From Bacteroides sp. 224 (GTDB lineage Bacteria; Bacteroidota; Bacteroidia; Bacteroidales; Bacteroidaceae), in the NCBI RefSeq assembly GCF_010500995.1, contig NZ_QVMK01000016.1, positions 9,108 to 73,107 on the forward strand: a stretch of DNA of 64,000 nt, written 5' to 3'. A program made the translations under genes and the position numbers. How positions within the stretch are numbered: position 1 is the first letter of the stretch; every line of letters starts with the position of its first letter. Shown in pieces: positions 36,418 to 46,116 of this stretch. The notes below the pieces were generated by a model, which worked only from the letters and a program-made list of their open reading frames with translations, was not told the origin of the DNA and did not search any database.

Positions 36418-37917
36418 ATGTCTAATCTGAAATCGCTGGCAAAAGACACGGCAATCTATGGCATGAGCAGTATTCTGGGTAAGTTTGTAAACTACCTGCT
36501 GTTCCCTTTGTATGTAAAGGTTTTCTCTGCCGAGTCCGGCGAATACGGAATAGTAACCCATATCTATGCTTTTGTAGCTTTCCTTCAGGTATTGCTTATT
36601 TATGGGATGGAAACGGGGTTTTTTCGTTTTGCCAATAAAAAGGATGAAAACGAACAAACAGTTTATTCTTCCATCCTAATATCCGTAGGCAGTACTTCAT
36701 TGCTATTTGTTTTACTTAGTTTTGCCTTTCTGAATCCTATTGCCGGCTGGTTGGGATATGAGAGCCATCCGGAATATCTGGGAATTATGGCTGTGGTGGT
36801 TGCCTTGGATGCTTTTCAGAGTATACCCTTTGCATATTTACGACATAAGAAAAGACCCCTTAAATTTGCTTTTATAAAGCTCTTTTCCATCGTTCTGGGT
36901 CTATTGCTTAACTGCTTCTTTTTACTTGGCTGTCCGTGGCTTCATACACATTATCCCGAAACGATATCCTGGTTTTACGATCCTGCCTACAAGGTAGGGT
37001 ATGTGTTTATCGCCAATCTGATAACTTCCTCTTTGCAAATGTTCTTCTTTATACCGGAGCTAAAAGGATTTGCTTATAAGTTTGATAAGGCTTTAATGAA
37101 GCGTATCTTCCAATATTCCTTTCCGCTGTTAGTTTTGGGTATGGTGGGAATCTTGAATCAGACTATAGATAGAATCATTTTCCCTTTTCTGTATTCCGGA
37201 ACTGCTAAAGAAGCCAACATACAATTAGGCATTTATGGAGCTGCTACAAAAATAGCCATGATTATGGCTATGTTTACTCAAGCCTTCCGGTATGCTTATG
37301 AACCTTTTGTGTTTGGAAAGAATAAAGAAGGAGACAACCGCTTGATCTATGCAAAAGCCATGAAGTTCTTTATTATTTTTGCCTTATTGGGCTTTCTGGC
37401 TGTGATGTTTTACATGGATTTGCTGAAATACATTATTGGTGACCACAAATATTGGATTGGTTTAGAGGTGGTTCCGGTGGTTATGGTAGCAGAGATATTT
37501 ATGGGCATCTACTTCAACCTTTCTTTCTGGTATAAACTTATCGACGAGACTCGTTGGGGAGCCTACTTCTCTATGATTGGCTGTATAATTATCGTATCAC
37601 TGAATGTTTGCTTTGTACCCATATATGGCTATTGGGCTTGTGCCTGGGCAGGGTTTACCGGATATCTGGTGATTACATTACTGTCTTACTTCATCGGACA
37701 AAAGAAGTATCCGATTGTTTACGATTTAAAAGGCATAGCCGTTTATGCCTTGTTAGCCGCTGTTTTATATGCCTTATCATTGCTGATCGTTCCCGAACAT
37801 ATAGTTATCAGGTTACTGTTCCGCACTTTGCTGCTCGGTGTCTTTGTGGCCTATATTGTTAAAAAAGACTTGCCAATCAATCAAATACCCATTATCAATC
37901 GTTTTGTAAGGAAGTAA
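36418..37917 (+). CDS. Polysaccharide/oligosaccharide flippase (MOP superfamily)
   Basis: A 499-aa protein with about 14 hydrophobic helices, of the Wzx/polysaccharide-biosynthesis exporter type. The N terminus AKDTAIYGMSSILGKFVNYL matches the family opening. Other cues are FFRFANKKDENEQTVYSS, FQYSFPLLVLGMVGILNQTIDR and the C-terminal IVKKDLPINQIPIINRF. It probably flips a lipid-linked sugar across the inner membrane, but its substrate is unknown and no glycosyltransferases lie alongside. In many Bacteroides genomes it sits next to ruvB and the S46 peptidase, so it looks like core genome. Confidence 0.88.
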   Translation: MSNLKSLAKDTAIYGMSSILGKFVNYLLFPLYVKVFSAESGEYGIVTHIYAFVAFLQVLLIYGMETGFFRFANKKDENEQTVYSSILISVGSTSLLFVLLSFAFLNPIAGWLGYESHPEYLGIMAVVVALDAFQSIPFAYLRHKKRPLKFAFIKLFSIVLGLLLNCFFLLGCPWLHTHYPETISWFYDPAYKVGYVFIANLITSSLQMFFFIPELKGFAYKFDKALMKRIFQYSFPLLVLGMVGILNQTIDRIIFPFLYSGTAKEANIQLGIYGAATKIAMIMAMFTQAFRYAYEPFVFGKNKEGDNRLIYAKAMKFFIIFALLGFLAVMFYMDLLKYIIGDHKYWIGLEVVPVVMVAEIFMGIYFNLSFWYKLIDETRWGAYFSMIGCIIIVSLNVCFVPIYGYWACAWAGFTGYLVITLLSYFIGQKKYPIVYDLKGIAVYALLAAVLYALSLLIVPEHIVIRLLFRTLLLGVFVAYIVKKDLPINQIPIINRFVRK

Positions 37918-37946
37918 AACGGTTGTACTTAATCACCTATAGAAGA

Positions 37947-40082
37947 ATGAAAAAATTTAATGCCATTATTCTCGCCCTACTCATTTGTGTGCCCGTTTTA
38001 GCCGATGAGGGAATGTGGATGCTCGGAAACCTGAATAAGCAAACACGCAAATCCATGAAGGAACTGGGATTGAAAATACCAGCTAATAAACTGTACAACC
38101 CCGACAAGCCTTCTCTGACAGATGCCGTAGTGAGCTTTGGAGGGTTCTGCTCCGGAGTAGTGGTTTCGGAAGATGGGCTTGTATTTACCAATCACCACTG
38201 CGGATTCAGTGCCATTCAACAGCATACTACATTAGAACATGATTATTTGAAAGATGGCTTTGTGGCTCGCGATAGGAGTGAGGAACTTCCTAACCCCGAG
38301 CTTTATGTTCGGTTTTTGCTGTCAACAGAAGATGTTACTCCACGTATTTTAACCGTATTGACCGATTCTATGACCGAAGAGGAACGGCATTGGGCTACCG
38401 ATTCTATCGTGGAAATTATTCAGGCAGAAGTATATGAAAGAGATTCTACGCTGATTCCTATTGTAGATGCTTACTATGCCGGTAATGAGTTCTGGCTTTC
38501 TGTTTACCGCGATTTCAACGATGTTCGCTTGGTATTTGCTCCTCCTTCTTCCATCGGTAAGCTTGGTTGGGATACGGATAACTGGATGTGGCCACGCCAT
38601 ACAGGAGATTTTAGCGTATTTCGCATTTATGCAAATAAGGATAATGAACCGGCTGATTATTCGCCCGATAATGTGCCTTATCAGCCTCCTTATGTGGTTC
38701 CTGTTTCTTTGGATGGATACAAAGAAGGTTCTTTCTGTATGACATTAGGTTATCCCGGCACTACGGAACGCTACCTTTCATCGTATGGTATTGAAGAAAT
38801 GATGACCGGAATAAATCAAGCTATGATTGATGTACGCGGTGTAAAACAAGCCATCTGGAAGCGCGAAATGGATAAGCGGGATGATATTCGGATTAAATAT
38901 GCCTCTAAATACGATGAAAGCTCTAATTATTGGAAGAACAGCATCGGAACCAATAAAGCCATACAACAACTGAAAGTATTGGAGAAGAAACGCGAAATGG
39001 AAGCAAGTTTACAGCGATGGATACAAAACACCCCTTTTGAACGGGAGAATCTTCTTCATTTGCTCACTTCTTTGGAGTTGGACTATAAGCAACGCCGCGA
39101 ACCCGGTCGTGCTATGGCCTATTTCTACGAAACATTTATGTATGGCCCCGAATTAATACAGTTGGCTCTGGAAATCCTGAACTTTGATTTTGGAGCAGAA
39201 GAAAAGCAGTTGGTTGCGAGCATTCGTAAGTTACTCGACAAATATGAGAACCTGGATTTAGATATCGATAAGGAGGTGTTTCTGGCTATGCTCAGAGAGT
39301 ATAAAAAGCAAGTGAGCCCGGACTATCTGCCCGAAGTATATAATCGAATAGCCGCCGATTATGGGGGAGATGATAAAGCTTTTGTTGATTCCCTTTATGC
39401 CAACACGAAATTAACTACTCCGCAGGCCTTAAGGTGGGTTGCAGAGCAGGATTCTACTTTCAACCTCTTTGAGGATCCAATGATTGCTCTAAGCCTCGAT
39501 TTAATCGTGAAAGTGTTTGAAATCAATCAAACAATTACAGAAACGAATATGAGTATAGAGCGCGACGAACGTCTTTTTAATGCCGCTGTTCGTAGGATGT
39601 ACGCCAATCATGATTTCTATCCGGATGCTAATTTTACCATGCGTTTAAGCTTTGGTACTGTGCGTGGATATACTCCTTTCGATGGTGCAGAATATAGCCA
39701 TTTCACTACCACCCGTGGTATTTTAGAAAAGGTACGCGAACATTTCGATGATCCTGATTTTCAGGTATCTCCCGAAATTCTCTCGTTGGTTTCTTCGGGC
39801 GATTATGGGCAATATGCGAACCAAAACGGTGATATGAGTGTGTGTTTTATCTCCAACAACGATATTACGGGAGGAAACTCCGGTAGTGCCATGTTTAATG
39901 CGAAAGGAGAGTTGCTTGGCTTAGCTTTCGATGGAAACTGGGAAGCCATGAGCAGCGACATTATTTTCGAACCTGATTTACAGCGCTGTATTGGGGTAGA
40001 TGTGCGCTATATGCTGTTTATTATGGAAAAGTTCGGCAAAGTCGATCATTTGATAAAGGAGCTTATCGTTGGAAAGAAGTAG
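37947..40082 (+). CDS. S46-family dipeptidyl-peptidase, DPP7 type
   Basis: A 711-aa periplasmic serine exopeptidase that releases dipeptides from oligopeptides. Start at MKKFNAIILALLICVPVLA, a signal peptide; eight upstream codons are open but unsupported. The triad is His84 in TNHHCG, an Asp in RDFNDVRLVFAPP and Ser645 in GGNSGSA. At the specificity position the protein has Gly663 in AFDGNWE, where acid-specific DPP11 has Arg, so preference for hydrophobic P1 residues (DPP7 type) is expected. It follows the flippase gene by 29 bp and ends at a strong terminator. Confidence 0.93.
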   Translation: MKKFNAIILALLICVPVLADEGMWMLGNLNKQTRKSMKELGLKIPANKLYNPDKPSLTDAVVSFGGFCSGVVVSEDGLVFTNHHCGFSAIQQHTTLEHDYLKDGFVARDRSEELPNPELYVRFLLSTEDVTPRILTVLTDSMTEEERHWATDSIVEIIQAEVYERDSTLIPIVDAYYAGNEFWLSVYRDFNDVRLVFAPPSSIGKLGWDTDNWMWPRHTGDFSVFRIYANKDNEPADYSPDNVPYQPPYVVPVSLDGYKEGSFCMTLGYPGTTERYLSSYGIEEMMTGINQAMIDVRGVKQAIWKREMDKRDDIRIKYASKYDESSNYWKNSIGTNKAIQQLKVLEKKREMEASLQRWIQNTPFERENLLHLLTSLELDYKQRREPGRAMAYFYETFMYGPELIQLALEILNFDFGAEEKQLVASIRKLLDKYENLDLDIDKEVFLAMLREYKKQVSPDYLPEVYNRIAADYGGDDKAFVDSLYANTKLTTPQALRWVAEQDSTFNLFEDPMIALSLDLIVKVFEINQTITETNMSIERDERLFNAAVRRMYANHDFYPDANFTMRLSFGTVRGYTPFDGAEYSHFTTTRGILEKVREHFDDPDFQVSPEILSLVSSGDYGQYANQNGDMSVCFISNNDITGGNSGSAMFNAKGELLGLAFDGNWEAMSSDIIFEPDLQRCIGVDVRYMLFIMEKFGKVDHLIKELIVGKK

Positions 40083-40091
40083 TGATATAAT

Positions 40092-40118
40092 AGGGGAGAA
40101 ATTCCCCTGTTCTTTTTT
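40092..40118 (+). terminator. Rho-independent terminator after the DPP7 gene
   Basis: agggga (40092-40097) with tcccct (40103-40108), a short loop, then gttcttttttt. Ten bases after the stop codon. Confidence 0.8.
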
Positions 40119-40119
40119 T

Positions 40120-40197
40120 GTCATCCTGACATAGGAAGTTTCTTTGCATGGTGTGTAGAAGTTTCGTGAGAAGACTCTTCACTATGTTCAGAATGAC
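40120..40197. repeat. 78-bp palindromic intergenic element
   Basis: Ends gtcatcctgacatag (40120-40134) and ctatgttcagaatgac (40182-40197) form an imperfect terminal inverted repeat. The gtcatcctga...tcagaatgac pattern resembles a short repeat found scattered through many bacterial genomes. It lies between the DPP7 terminator and a convergent lipoprotein gene. Confidence 0.65.
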
Positions 40198-40221
40198 AAT
40201 ATCCCCTTTAAAAAAGAATCA

Positions 40222-40749
40222 TTATTTAACTCTCTTAAAAACACTTGTAATTTTTTCTCTAAAAGCATCAGGGGCGCTATTATAGCTCGTATAGTAAAAT
40301 ATAAGTGTGTCTGGATCTTCTTCTTCGATTCTGATTCTTTCGACTTTTCCTCCTCCGGTTATCTCCAGAATGTTATCTTTCTCTTCATGAATCCAAGCGA
40401 ATGAGAAGATACGATCGCCCGGAAAACGATATGGAATAGTGCCTACAAGACGGTTATTAATGTATGTACCTTCCGTATTGGTGATAAACTCAATAAAATA
40501 TTGTCCGTCTTCCATTTCCTGGTCTCTATTAAACTCGTAAATATCCTTTTCGGTATATACATCGTTGTTATAGACATCTGTCCAGCTTTCTTCAACGGTA
40601 GTCCATCCTTCCGACTTGACGCGTTCCCATTTACCTACAAAAGGGTGAATAACTTCGATGGGTTCTTTATCTGATGATTTGCACGAAACGATTGTTCCGC
40701 CACATACAGCCACTATCCATAGGATGGCTAATAATCTGAAAGTTTTCAT
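40222..40749 (-). CDS. Lipocalin-like lipoprotein
   Basis: A 175-aa lipoprotein with signal peptide and lipobox (GGTIVSCKSSDKEP). The mature part opens HPFVGKWERVKSEGWTTVEE, then strands YFIEFITNTEGTYINNRLVG, PYRFPGDRIFSFAWI, ILEITGGGKVERIRI and TLIFYYTSYN. The GxW-plus-beta layout is lipocalin-like, as in many small Bacteroides lipoproteins. Substrate unknown. Single gene, with AT-rich DNA upstream. Confidence 0.65.
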   Translation of the reverse strand: MKTFRLLAILWIVAVCGGTIVSCKSSDKEPIEVIHPFVGKWERVKSEGWTTVEESWTDVYNNDVYTEKDIYEFNRDQEMEDGQYFIEFITNTEGTYINNRLVGTIPYRFPGDRIFSFAWIHEEKDNILEITGGGKVERIRIEEEDPDTLIFYYTSYNSAPDAFREKITSVFKRVK

Positions 40750-40923
40750 TTTTTTCTATATATATAGTTTTATCGTTAAAGTGCGTGCTATACTTGGCTT
40801 TTGGTTTTTTACCAAGAGTATTCTTTGCTTTAATGGCATAAAGTTAGAAAAAGAGTTTTTTATTTCCTTGTTTTGATTGATATTTTAGAATTATTAACGC
40901 TAAAAAACCACAAAAACGTTTCA

Positions 40924-42195
40924 CTACTTAATCTTTCTTAGGTACTCATACCCAAACCGGCAATACAAACACTTCTTTTTATCGCAGTACTCTTTTTGTA
41001 ATTGTATCAAAGCCTGCGAATCCGCAGCCGTATTTACCGGTAGGCCTGCTCCATCCCACATACGGGTAATGTAATTTTTTTCTGCTTTTACCTCTTCAAG
41101 AAAAGAGGTTGCTTTATCGCAAAGCTGCTCATCTCCTTTGTACAGTCCGTATGCATAAAGAAAGGGAACTACTGTATTAATCACGATCAAATCGAGTGAA
41201 CCTTTTCCCAAAGTTTTGTCTTTTCCGGGAGACTTCTTACCGAAAATATATCGTTCTTTCCAATAAAGCGAGGTTTGTACGGAAAGAATTTGCCGAATCT
41301 CCGATACTGTTTTAGCATCCACAATCTGCGAGAATAATCCTCTTTCTCTTCCATAAAGGTATGCCAGTTGAGCAATACGAATATGAGGGAAATTACCGGG
41401 ACGCATCCGAAGAAAACGCCATAAAGTAGCATCCATTTGCTTTAATTCAAACTTATGTTTCAAGAAACGATATTCCTTTTGAAGCTCGGCGTAATAAGCA
41501 TCTTCTTTTAAATCTTCATCAAGCAAACCGGCTTGTCCGAAGAAAAAGGCTTCTATTTGTATGGCATTGTCCCGATGCTTATCTATGGCACGGAAAGAGA
41601 GTAAATTAGCCCAAGTTTCGAAAGCGTCTCCATTCACTCCAAAACCAAAATTACGAGCCAGTGTAATAAAGAAAGTGTCTTCCCAATGGTTATCCAGTTT
41701 TTTGAGTCGCTCTTTGATAACAGCAGTCTTCTGCTCAAATCGCTCGGCTTGCAAGGCCGAGAACCAGGAGTGAACAGTTAGTTTAGGCAAAGAGGGCAAT
41801 ATGGAATAGCAGGGAGGGCGCATATCTGCCTGTCTTAATTCATCGTATCGCAAACGAATATGCTCGGGACACTCTAATTTCAGTTGAGGAATGGCAACTC
41901 CATCGGAACGGCGTACGTCTTCATTCACTTCACTGGCAATGTGAAGTATGACTGAATCATACGCTTTATCTGTATGGTGGTTATGCTTGTACCAATCCGA
42001 TGAAATGGAATGAATTTCTACATTTCCTACCCAAAGGGTTCCATCTATTTTAATCTTGGCATTAAAGAAATCCGGACCGGCATGCATGTTTGATAAGCCG
42101 GGGTCAATAACTTCTACAGATGCTCCTGTAGAGGTTCGTAGTTCTGTCAAGGGAAATATTTTGTATTTCCATACATAATGCAATAGTTGCTCCAT
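40924..42195 (-). CDS. DUF2851 family protein
   Basis: A 423-aa cytosolic protein matching DUF2851, a family known mainly from Bacteroidetes. The N-terminal half has the family's nuclease-like blocks: LLHYVWKYKIFPLTELRT, GPDFFNAKIKIDGTLWVGNVE, SDWYKHNHHTDKAYDSVILH. The remainder is helical with FRAIDKHRDNAIQIEAFFFG and FLRMRPGNFPHIRIAQLAYL. GPDF..AKI...W.GNVEIH....W...H H resembles a PD-(D/E)XK core, though no biochemical role is established. It is divergent from dapB. Confidence 0.85.
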   Translation of the reverse strand: MEQLLHYVWKYKIFPLTELRTSTGASVEVIDPGLSNMHAGPDFFNAKIKIDGTLWVGNVEIHSISSDWYKHNHHTDKAYDSVILHIASEVNEDVRRSDGVAIPQLKLECPEHIRLRYDELRQADMRPPCYSILPSLPKLTVHSWFSALQAERFEQKTAVIKERLKKLDNHWEDTFFITLARNFGFGVNGDAFETWANLLSFRAIDKHRDNAIQIEAFFFGQAGLLDEDLKEDAYYAELQKEYRFLKHKFELKQMDATLWRFLRMRPGNFPHIRIAQLAYLYGRERGLFSQIVDAKTVSEIRQILSVQTSLYWKERYIFGKKSPGKDKTLGKGSLDLIVINTVVPFLYAYGLYKGDEQLCDKATSFLEEVKAEKNYITRMWDGAGLPVNTAADSQALIQLQKEYCDKKKCLYCRFGYEYLRKIK

Positions 42196-42317
42196 TTATC
42201 TTTCTATCATGAATGTTAGTGGGTTGCTTTATTAAAATTTTGTGTAGCAACACATTTAAATAAATGTTCTATAGAGTAAATATAATACAAAAATAGCAAC
42301 TAAACCTTCAAATTCCT

Positions 42318-42325
42318 TATCTTTG
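42318..42325 (+). promoter_or_regulatory. Promoter -7 box (TATCTTTG) of the dapB-wbqC operon
   Basis: A perfect TAnnTTTG, 22 bases before the dapB ATG. Confidence 0.6.
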
Positions 42326-42347
42326 CGACATTTAATTACTTAATAAT

Positions 42348-43073
42348 ATGAAGATTGCGCTAATTGGATATGGGAAAATGGGCAAAGAGATCGAGAAACT
42401 TGCTCTTAGCCGAGGACATGAAATTGTTTCTATCATCGACATTAATAACCAGGAAGATTTTGAATCTGAAGCATTTCGCTCGGCAGATGTAGCCATCGAA
42501 TTCACCAATCCCAAGGTTGCCTATAATAACTACCTTAAAACATTCAAAGCCGGCGTAAAACTGGTGTCCGGAAGCACCGGATGGATGGCCGAACATGGCG
42601 AAGAAATCAAGGAGATGTGCAAAACCGGTGGTAAAACACTGTTTTGGGCTTCTAACTTTAGTCTTGGCGTAGCTATATTTTCAGCAGTAAACAAATACCT
42701 GGCTAACATCATGAATCAATTTCCGGCTTATGATGTTTCTATGAGCGAAACGCATCACATCCATAAAATGGATGCTCCCAGTGGAACGGCTATTACTCTG
42801 GCCGAAGGATTGCTGGAAAATATTGATAGAAAGACATCCTGGATAGAAGGAAAAGCAGAAAACACTGCGCAAATTCCTATAGAATCAATTCGTGAAGGAG
42901 AAGTTTTTGGCATACACACCATTCGTTATGAATCTGATGCAGACGTTATCTCCATCACTCATGATGCTAAAAACCGCGGTGGATTTGTGTTGGGAGCTGT
43001 ACTTGCCGCTGAATATACTGCCAATCATGAAGGTTTTCTGGGAATACAAGACTTGTTTCCATTTTTAAAGTAA
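42348..43073 (+). CDS. dapB: 4-hydroxy-tetrahydrodipicolinate reductase
   Basis: A 241-aa NAD(P)H-dependent enzyme of lysine and diaminopimelate synthesis. Nucleotide-binding motif IALIGYGKMGKEIEKLA at the N terminus; the catalytic block SETHHIHKMDAPSGTAITLAEG carries the His/His/Lys set; VFGIHTIRYESDADVISITHDAKNR (split) is the C-terminal family block. The N-terminal NAD-binding part is short, as usual for Bacteroidetes. First gene of a four-gene run dapB-lepB-lepB2-wbqC. Confidence 0.95.
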   Translation: MKIALIGYGKMGKEIEKLALSRGHEIVSIIDINNQEDFESEAFRSADVAIEFTNPKVAYNNYLKTFKAGVKLVSGSTGWMAEHGEEIKEMCKTGGKTLFWASNFSLGVAIFSAVNKYLANIMNQFPAYDVSMSETHHIHKMDAPSGTAITLAEGLLENIDRKTSWIEGKAENTAQIPIESIREGEVFGIHTIRYESDADVISITHDAKNRGGFVLGAVLAAEYTANHEGFLGIQDLFPFLK

Positions 43074-43081
43074 CATAAAGA

Positions 43082-44509
43082 ATGAAAGAAAGTAATATAA
43101 AAAAAGCTACGCGTCGTCAGTGGATTACCTGTGCCATTGTATTGGCTCTTTACCTATTGTTCTTATTGTGGGTAAAAAGCTGGTTAGGGCTTATTCTTAT
43201 ACCCTTAATTTTTGATGTTTATATCACCAAGAAAGTGCCTTGGACATTTTGGAAGAAATCAAAGAATGCTACCGTTCGTAGTGTGATGAGTTGGGTGGAT
43301 GCCATCGTATTCTCTTTGATTGCTGTTTACTTTGTAAATATCTACTTGTTTCAGAACTATCAGATTCCTTCCTCTTCGTTAGAGAAGTCATTGTTGGTAG
43401 GCGACTTTTTGTATGTAAGCAAAGTAAGCTATGGCCCCAGAGTGCCCAATACTCCTCTTTCTATGCCTTTGACACAACATACATTGCCTATATTCAATAC
43501 AAAATCTTATATTGAAACACCGCAATGGCCATACAAGCGCGTAGCCGGATTCGGGAAGGTAAAGCATCAGGATATTGTAGTATTTAATTTTCCTGCCGGA
43601 GATACTATTGCCTTAAATGCCCAACTGCCGGAGTTTTATTCAGTGGCACTCGGAGTGGGACTTGATGGCAAGTATCTCGATACTTCCAAGTTGACTCCTG
43701 AAGAGCAAAATTCAGTTTATGAAGCTGTTTACAACAAAGGGAGAAGTATTATAAAAGCTAATCCCAAAGTATATGGGGATATTATTTATCGCCCGGTAGA
43801 CAGACGCGAGAATTACGTAAAACGCTGCATAGCTCTTCCGGGAGATTCATTGCAAATCATTAACCGCGACATCTATCTGAATGGAGTAAAACAAGAAGAA
43901 CCGGAAGGCGTGGAGTTTATATATATCGTGGGAGGAACAGGCAAAACAATTCCTGAGGAATTCTTCCGGGAACTGGGTCTTAGCAACGAAGATACTCAAG
44001 GTTACAGCCCGGGCAGTACGGAATTTGTGTTACCTTTAACCAAAAAGGCAAAGGAAAAGCTGTTGGCTCGCAAAGATCTTGTAACAAGTATAAGAAACTA
44101 TAATATGCCTGCAGGTGGACTTTATCCGCTTAACCTGCATACCAACTGGAGCGTAGATAATTATGGTCCTCTATGGATACCCGCCAAAGGAGCTACCATT
44201 GAGCTGACTCCGGAAAATCTTGCATACTACGAGCGCTGTATTGTAGCTTACGAAGGAAACAAGCTGGAAAGAAAAGAAGATGGTGTATACATAAACGGAC
44301 AAAAAACAAGTTCTTACACTTTCCAAATGGATTACTATTGGATGATGGGTGATAATCGTCATAATTCGGCCGATTCACGTTCTTGGGGATTTGTTCCGGA
44401 AGATCATGTGGTAGGAAAACCCATTCTGGTGTGGTTGTCTTTAGATAAAGATCGTGGTTGGTTCAGCGGAAAAATCCGATGGAACCGTATATTCAAAATG
44501 GTACATTAA
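43082..44509 (+). CDS. lepB: Signal peptidase I (active form)
   Basis: A 475-aa membrane serine protease that cleaves signal peptides. Two or three N-terminal membrane helices lead to the periplasmic domain. The nucleophile is Ser99 in QIPSSSLEKSL, the general base is Lys247 in NYVKRCIALPGDS, and the last family box is MGDNRHNSADSRSWGFVP. The protein is long for a LepB because of inserts between the boxes, which is normal in this group. It starts 8 bp after dapB and is followed by a catalytically altered paralogue. Confidence 0.95.
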   Translation: MKESNIKKATRRQWITCAIVLALYLLFLLWVKSWLGLILIPLIFDVYITKKVPWTFWKKSKNATVRSVMSWVDAIVFSLIAVYFVNIYLFQNYQIPSSSLEKSLLVGDFLYVSKVSYGPRVPNTPLSMPLTQHTLPIFNTKSYIETPQWPYKRVAGFGKVKHQDIVVFNFPAGDTIALNAQLPEFYSVALGVGLDGKYLDTSKLTPEEQNSVYEAVYNKGRSIIKANPKVYGDIIYRPVDRRENYVKRCIALPGDSLQIINRDIYLNGVKQEEPEGVEFIYIVGGTGKTIPEEFFRELGLSNEDTQGYSPGSTEFVLPLTKKAKEKLLARKDLVTSIRNYNMPAGGLYPLNLHTNWSVDNYGPLWIPAKGATIELTPENLAYYERCIVAYEGNKLERKEDGVYINGQKTSSYTFQMDYYWMMGDNRHNSADSRSWGFVPEDHVVGKPILVWLSLDKDRGWFSGKIRWNRIFKMVH

Positions 44510-44541
44510 ATGAATAGGTTCCTTACCCATAAGCAGTATAT

Positions 44542-45474
44542 ATGAGAAAAGGAAAGAAATGGATTGTCATATTTATCGGAGCAGTAATTCTTGTATTATT
44601 GCTCCGCGGTTTTCTATTTACTTCTTATATCATACCTTCTTCCGGTATGGAAAACAGCTTGTTTCAAGGAGATCGTATTCTGGTTAATAAATGGAGCTAC
44701 GGATTACGATTACCGCTAATGTCTCTCTTCTCCTATCATCGATGGCAGTATAAAAACCCGCAATCGGGAGATATTATTGTGTTTAATAACCCTGCTTCGG
44801 AAGAGCCTGCCATTGATCAGCGAAATATTTATATAGGCCGATGCATTGGTATTCCCGGAGATACTTTGCTCATTGATTCTTTATTTGCTACGCAATCTCA
44901 CCGGGAAAAAGCCGGGCCGGATCGAAAACGGCTTTATAGTTACCCTCTAAATAAACAGCATTCAACGGATTCTCTTCTAAAAGCGCTTGCCATTACTAAT
45001 AGTGAAATAATGGGCTATAATGACAGTTGCTTAATCCGGAGCTTTAGTCATTACGAATCTTATCTGATTACTCAGGCGCTGACTACAGATAATTGGATAC
45101 ATCCTCTGGCTAAATCATCACCGGAAGATGCAAAATCCATTATTATTCCCGGTAAAGGAAGTAGTATAAAAGTCCGCCCTTGGAATATTACCTTGCTCCG
45201 AAATACCATTCGATTACATGAAAATAAAGAAGCTTTGGTAAAAAATGATAGTCTATATATAGAAGGAAAAGCGGTTGACTCCTATACTTTTTCTAAAGAT
45301 TATTACTGGATGGCATCCAATAACTCTGTAAACTTCACAGATTCCCGTTTATTTGGTTTTGTGCCTCACGATCACCTTGTTGGTAAGGCAACTGTTGTTT
45401 GGTTCTCCAAAGAGGGATATTCGGGTTTATTTCAAGGCTATCGGTGGGGGCGCTTCTTTACCCGCGTTAAATAA
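44542..45474 (+). CDS. Signal peptidase I paralogue lacking catalytic residues
   Basis: A 310-aa relative of the preceding LepB with one N-terminal membrane helix (VIFIGAVILVLLLRGFLF). Where LepB has the nucleophile Ser before the hydrophobic residue, this protein has Gly35 (IIPSSGMENSLFQGD). Where LepB has the general-base Lys, it has Gly99 (IYIGRCIGIPGDT). The usual GDNRxxSxDSR box reads ASNNSVNFTDSR. The fold-bearing parts are otherwise retained and the frame is intact, so it is more likely a pseudoenzyme with a structural or regulatory role than a decayed gene. It is embedded in the operon (32 bp after lepB, 3 bp before wbqC). Confidence 0.85.
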   Translation: MRKGKKWIVIFIGAVILVLLLRGFLFTSYIIPSSGMENSLFQGDRILVNKWSYGLRLPLMSLFSYHRWQYKNPQSGDIIVFNNPASEEPAIDQRNIYIGRCIGIPGDTLLIDSLFATQSHREKAGPDRKRLYSYPLNKQHSTDSLLKALAITNSEIMGYNDSCLIRSFSHYESYLITQALTTDNWIHPLAKSSPEDAKSIIIPGKGSSIKVRPWNITLLRNTIRLHENKEALVKNDSLYIEGKAVDSYTFSKDYYWMASNNSVNFTDSRLFGFVPHDHLVGKATVVWFSKEGYSGLFQGYRWGRFFTRVK

Positions 45475-45477
45475 TAT

Positions 45478-46116
45478 ATGATGGAACAACGCATTGTTTA
45501 TCTCAGCTCTGCCTATTTGGCTCCTATATCTTGGTTCAGTAAGCTTTTAACTTATGATAAAGTTATTATCGAACAGTATGACCATTATATAAAGCAGACT
45601 TACCGCAACAGGTGTAATATCGCTGGCCCCGGTGGCGTATTGCCCCTTTCTATTCCTACAGTGAAGCCTGTGTCTTTAAAATGTTCGATGAAAGATATCG
45701 AAATATCCGATCATGGAAATTGGCGCCATTTACATTGGAATGCCATTGAGTCTGCTTATAACAGCACTCCCTTTTTCGAATACTATAAAGATGATTTTCG
45801 ACCTTTCTATGAGAAGAAATATCATTATCTGCTCGATTTTAATGAAGAACTTTGTCGACTTATCTGCGAACTAATTGATATAACACCTCATATAGAGCGA
45901 AGCATCGAATACAAGACAACATTCGATTCGAACGAATATGATTACAGGGAGATCATTCACCCCAAAAAGGATTTTAGAGAGGCAGATCCCTCTTTCATGC
46001 CCCGCCCTTATTATCAGGTATTTGAGAGCAAACATGGTTTCCTTCCTAATCTCAGCATTATTGATTTGCTGTTTAATATGGGGCCGGAGAGCTTGCTTGT
46101 TTTAGTGAAAAGATAA
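45478..46116 (+). CDS. WbqC family protein
   Basis: A 212-aa cytosolic protein of the WbqC-like family, some members of which are found in O-antigen loci. Family blocks: AYLAPISWFSKLLTYDKVI, IKQTYRNRCNIAGPGGVLPLSIP, WRHLHWNAIESAYNSTPFFEYY and LPNLSIIDLLFNMGPES. It starts 3 bp after the LepB paralogue, so it is translationally linked to the signal-peptidase pair. The start may be at the second Met. Biochemical role unknown. Confidence 0.9.
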   Translation: MMEQRIVYLSSAYLAPISWFSKLLTYDKVIIEQYDHYIKQTYRNRCNIAGPGGVLPLSIPTVKPVSLKCSMKDIEISDHGNWRHLHWNAIESAYNSTPFFEYYKDDFRPFYEKKYHYLLDFNEELCRLICELIDITPHIERSIEYKTTFDSNEYDYREIIHPKKDFREADPSFMPRPYYQVFESKHGFLPNLSIIDLLFNMGPESLLVLVKR

